Virus record (IMG/VR): IMGVR_UViG_3300032770_000005
Span: 88,858 to 152,857 of that record
Strand: one strand, 5' to 3'
Source: a virus
Length of the DNA: 64,000 bases
The notes beneath the pieces were generated by a model. That model searched no databases. It was not told the origin of the DNA and saw only the letters and a program-made list of their open reading frames with translations. A program made the translations under genes and the position numbers. The number at the start of each line of letters is the position of its first letter. The first letter of the stretch is position 1. Below are positions 61,995 through 64,000 of this stretch, piece by piece.

Positions 61995-63191
61995 ATGCAG
62001 CACACCGAACAAACCAACCACGCACGGCCGGCTCCGGAGCCTCCGCTCCGGACGCTGCCGGACCAGACCGCCGAGTGGCGTCCCTGCGGCGCCAATCCGC
62101 TGAGCTGGGACGAGGCGCGGCAGGCCATCGCGGAGGCCGACGCGAAGGATGGCGCCCGCACCGACATCGGCGTCGGCGATCTCTCGTCGTGGGTCCTCGG
62201 GCCCGGTCCGGGCGGCGTCGCCAGTCTCGTCGCGGTGCCGGTGCCCGGCCGGCCGCGGAGCGCGCCCGTGCCGATGCGCCGAGCCGCGTTCGGGCAGTTG
62301 GCCGAGGCGATCGGCGCGCCGTCCGCGTACCTGCTCAAGCTGCCGGCCCGGACGGCGGTGGCGTGCATCGCGCACGGCATGCAGCAGATCCCCCAGCGCC
62401 AGGCGGCGCGCTTGCTGCGCATGGCTCGCGGCGAGGTCAGGGCGGTCGCGTCCGACAGCTACGCGCCGCTCGACAACGAGCTGGTCATGGACACCCTGGA
62501 GTCGACGCTCCGCGCGCAGGGCATCCTGCGCGACGTGCGCGTGACGGATCTGTCGCTCGGCCCGACGACCGGCATGCGGCTGACGCTGCCCAGCCGCGAC
62601 AAGGCCGTGCGCGTCGGCGACGTCGTGGCGCTCGGGCTCGACGTGCTCAACGGGGAGATCCTCAACCGGTCGCTGAGCATCACGCCGGCCACCTACCGGC
62701 TCGTCTGCCTCAACGGCATGCGGTCGGCGGACGTCCAGGGGATCCGTCGCTTCCGCCACGTCGGCGACCCGCGGCGCCTGGCCGAGGCGTTCGCCGACGC
62801 GGTGCCCGTCGCCCTCGCGGAGGCGGAAGGGCTGCGCACCCGGATGGCGCGAGCGGTGGACGTGCTGGTCGACGACATCCTCGCCGACATCGACGGGCTC
62901 GATGCGTTCGGGCTCACGCAGACGGACGCGGACGCGGCGGCGCGAGATCTGTTCAGCGAGCGCGGCGTAGCGCTGCCCGAGGATCGTTCCGAGTGGGGCG
63001 CGCTGCCCGAGGTGCACGAGGCCCGCGTGAGCGTGTGGGACGTGGCGAACGCGATCACCCACTCGGCGCAGCGGCACACGCGCGAGGTCATCGACGTCAC
63101 GACGGGCGAGCGCTCGCAGCTGCCCGGCACCGACCGCCGGCTCGCGCTGGAGAGCGCGGCGGGCGCCTACCTGATGAGGCGCACGCGCTGA
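61995..63191 (+). CDS. DUF932 family phage/plasmid-like protein
   Basis: 398 residues; GGAG seven bases before the ATG. RRAAFGQLAEAIGAPSAYLL, LLRMARGEVRAVASDSYAPL, DNELVMDTLESTLRAQG, GDVVALGLDVLNGEILNRSL and TYRLVCLNGMRSADV follow the DUF932 (TIGR03299-like) pattern. These proteins are common on phages and plasmids, often near replication or recombination genes, without an established activity. Flanked by hairpins on both sides, so it is probably its own transcription unit. Confidence 0.8.
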   Translation: MQHTEQTNHARPAPEPPLRTLPDQTAEWRPCGANPLSWDEARQAIAEADAKDGARTDIGVGDLSSWVLGPGPGGVASLVAVPVPGRPRSAPVPMRRAAFGQLAEAIGAPSAYLLKLPARTAVACIAHGMQQIPQRQAARLLRMARGEVRAVASDSYAPLDNELVMDTLESTLRAQGILRDVRVTDLSLGPTTGMRLTLPSRDKAVRVGDVVALGLDVLNGEILNRSLSITPATYRLVCLNGMRSADVQGIRRFRHVGDPRRLAEAFADAVPVALAEAEGLRTRMARAVDVLVDDILADIDGLDAFGLTQTDADAAARDLFSERGVALPEDRSEWGALPEVHEARVSVWDVANAITHSAQRHTREVIDVTTGERSQLPGTDRRLALESAAGAYLMRRTR

Positions 63192-63202
63192 TCGCAGTGC
63201 GT

Positions 63203-63260
63203 CCGACCCTCGGGTCGGGCGCACCCTCGGACGGTCGAGCGGTCGAGCGTCCGAGGGTGC
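63203..63260 (+). terminator. Tandem hairpins between DUF932 and repeat-protein genes
   Basis: A small hairpin (CCGACCC at 63203-63209 with GGGTCGG at 63212-63218) is followed by a 13-bp one (GCACCCTCGGACG at 63221-63233 with CGTCCGAGGGTGC at 63248-63260, loop of 14). They lie in the gap between two + genes and probably end the DUF932 message. Confidence 0.55.
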
Positions 63261-63286
63261 GAGGCACCGGAAGAGAGACACTGAGC

Positions 63287-64000
63287 ATGAGTTTCCAACT
63301 GCCGAAGGGCCGCGCGCTCATGCTGCGCACGTGCGACATTGACATGTGCGGGCATGGTGGCTTCGCGTGGCCCGCCGCGGGTCTCGTGGAGGCGCCGGAC
63401 TGGAATCCCGAGCCCGCATGCGGCGGGGGCCTGCACGGTCTGCTGTGGGGCGACGGAGACGCGTCGCAGCTCAAGCACGAGGACGCGACGCGTCGCTGGC
63501 TCGTGTGCGAGGTCGTGGAGAGCGAGGTCGTTCAGATCCGGCGTAAGGTCAAGGTCCCGCGCGCGTGGGTCGTGTACGTGGGTGACCGCGACGGCGCGAT
63601 CGCGATGATCCAGGCGCACGCGCCTGTGGGGACGCCAGTCGTGTTCGCGAAGGCCACGGCCGGCTGCGCGGGCACGGCCACGGCCGGCGACTGGGGCACG
63701 GCCACGGCCGGCTACGCGGGCACGGCCACGGCCGGCTGCGCGGGCACGGCCACGGCCGGCGACTGGGGCACGGCCACGGCCGGCGATCGGGGCACGGCCA
63801 CGGCCGGCTACGCGGGCACGGCCACGGCCGGCGATCGGGGCACGGCCACGGCCGGCTACGCGGGCACGGCCACGGCCGGCGATCGCGGCACGGCCACGGC
63901 CGGCTACGCGGGCACGGCCACGGCCGGCGATCGGGGCACGGCCACGGCCGGCTACGCGGGCACGGCCACGGCCGGCTACGCGGGCACGGCCACGGCCGGC
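63287..64000 (+). CDS. Octapeptide-repeat protein, 3' end outside window
   Basis: 238 visible residues, open at the right edge. Residues 1-121 form a folded domain (ALMLRTCDIDMCGHGGFAWP; TRRWLVCEVVESEVVQIRRK; AWVVYVGDRDGAIAMIQAHA). From residue 122 the sequence is a pure tandem of eight residues, GTATAG plus a variable pair (YA, DR, DW or CA). Such Ala/Thr/Gly repeats (T-A-T-A-G-x-x) are known from phage and bacterial proteins and are thought to build a repetitive beta structure. Partners are unknown. Confidence 0.7.
   Translation, partial: MSFQLPKGRALMLRTCDIDMCGHGGFAWPAAGLVEAPDWNPEPACGGGLHGLLWGDGDASQLKHEDATRRWLVCEVVESEVVQIRRKVKVPRAWVVYVGDRDGAIAMIQAHAPVGTPVVFAKATAGCAGTATAGDWGTATAGYAGTATAGCAGTATAGDWGTATAGDRGTATAGYAGTATAGDRGTATAGYAGTATAGDRGTATAGYAGTATAGDRGTATAGYAGTATAGYAGTATAG
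63650..64000 (+). repeat. 24-bp tandem repeat (coding)
   Basis: About 14 units of 24 bases, each containing GGCACGGCCACGGCCGGC plus six variable bases, continue to the window edge. Variation is almost confined to the two codons that change the residue pair, which alternate mainly between TAC GCG and GAT CGG. Confidence 0.85.

Noticed and set aside
1-64000. tRNA, tmRNA or rRNA genes, insertion sequences, attachment sites
   Set aside because: No cloverleaf with a T-arm GTTCGA-type core, no transposase or integrase, and no terminal inverted repeats with target duplications were seen by eye; a tRNA scan would settle the first point.

Overview
The window is GC-rich and densely packed. Genes run in long co-directional blocks, with start/stop overlaps such as ATGA and TGATG and clear Shine-Dalgarno sites. 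There are no rRNA, ribosomal-protein or central-metabolism genes. The readable content is viral: a MazG-like pyrophosphohydrolase, a 5'-3' exonuclease, ThyX, a PcfJ-domain protein, DUF932, DUF1643, DUF2829-like and MmcB-like proteins, and a 35-kb leftward block of virion-type genes. I read it as part of a genome longer than 64 kb: a virus, or a virus-derived replicon, of a GC-rich bacterium. The host cannot be named from the sequence; Myxococcota is a guess only. No terminase, portal, tail tube, tape measure or DNA polymerase was recognised.

Layout. 0-7 kb (+): MazG-like protein, zinc-ribbon and ADP-ribosyltransferase-like proteins, PcfJ-like protein. 7.4-14.7 kb (-): nuclease, exonuclease, ThyX and small DNA-binding or conserved phage proteins, probably transcribed from a promoter near 14.87 kb. 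14.7-16.9 kb (+): short genes, including a Kazal-domain membrane protein. 16.97-18.35 kb: a 20-unit repeat array. 18.3-21.6 kb (-): a frameshifted gene, a metzincin-like protease, a SLOG-fold protein and an ART-like protein. 21.7-23.0 kb (+): four small genes. 22.8-57.7 kb (-): the structural block. 58-64 kb (+): a promoter with a long structured leader, ten small genes, a DUF932 protein and an octapeptide-repeat protein that runs off the end.

The structural block does not look like a tailed-phage head-and-tail cassette. It holds three adjacent beta-rich proteins without basic tails, the best capsid candidates (28.5-31.2 kb). It also holds very basic DNA-condensing proteins, one with H1-like Ala/Lys repeats, and about fifteen proteins with one hydrophobic helix followed by an Arg/Asn-rich tail. 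Many of these share a short [L/M]GQ[T/S/N] motif after a basic N-terminus that often begins MSY. A transglutaminase-like cysteine-hydrolase gene lies in the same operon. The simplest inference is a tailless, membrane-containing virion whose membrane and core proteins are processed or sorted at a common site.

The second unusual system is an RNA repeat of about 31-36 nt. Its arms can form an H-type pseudoknot with two 6-bp stems, a 2-nt first loop and a 3-nt last loop. Both stems show compensatory changes. About 18 dispersed copies lie between genes, 20 more form the array, and every copy is oriented with the transcription of the genes beside it. This argues for a function in RNA rather than DNA and against a plain CRISPR array.
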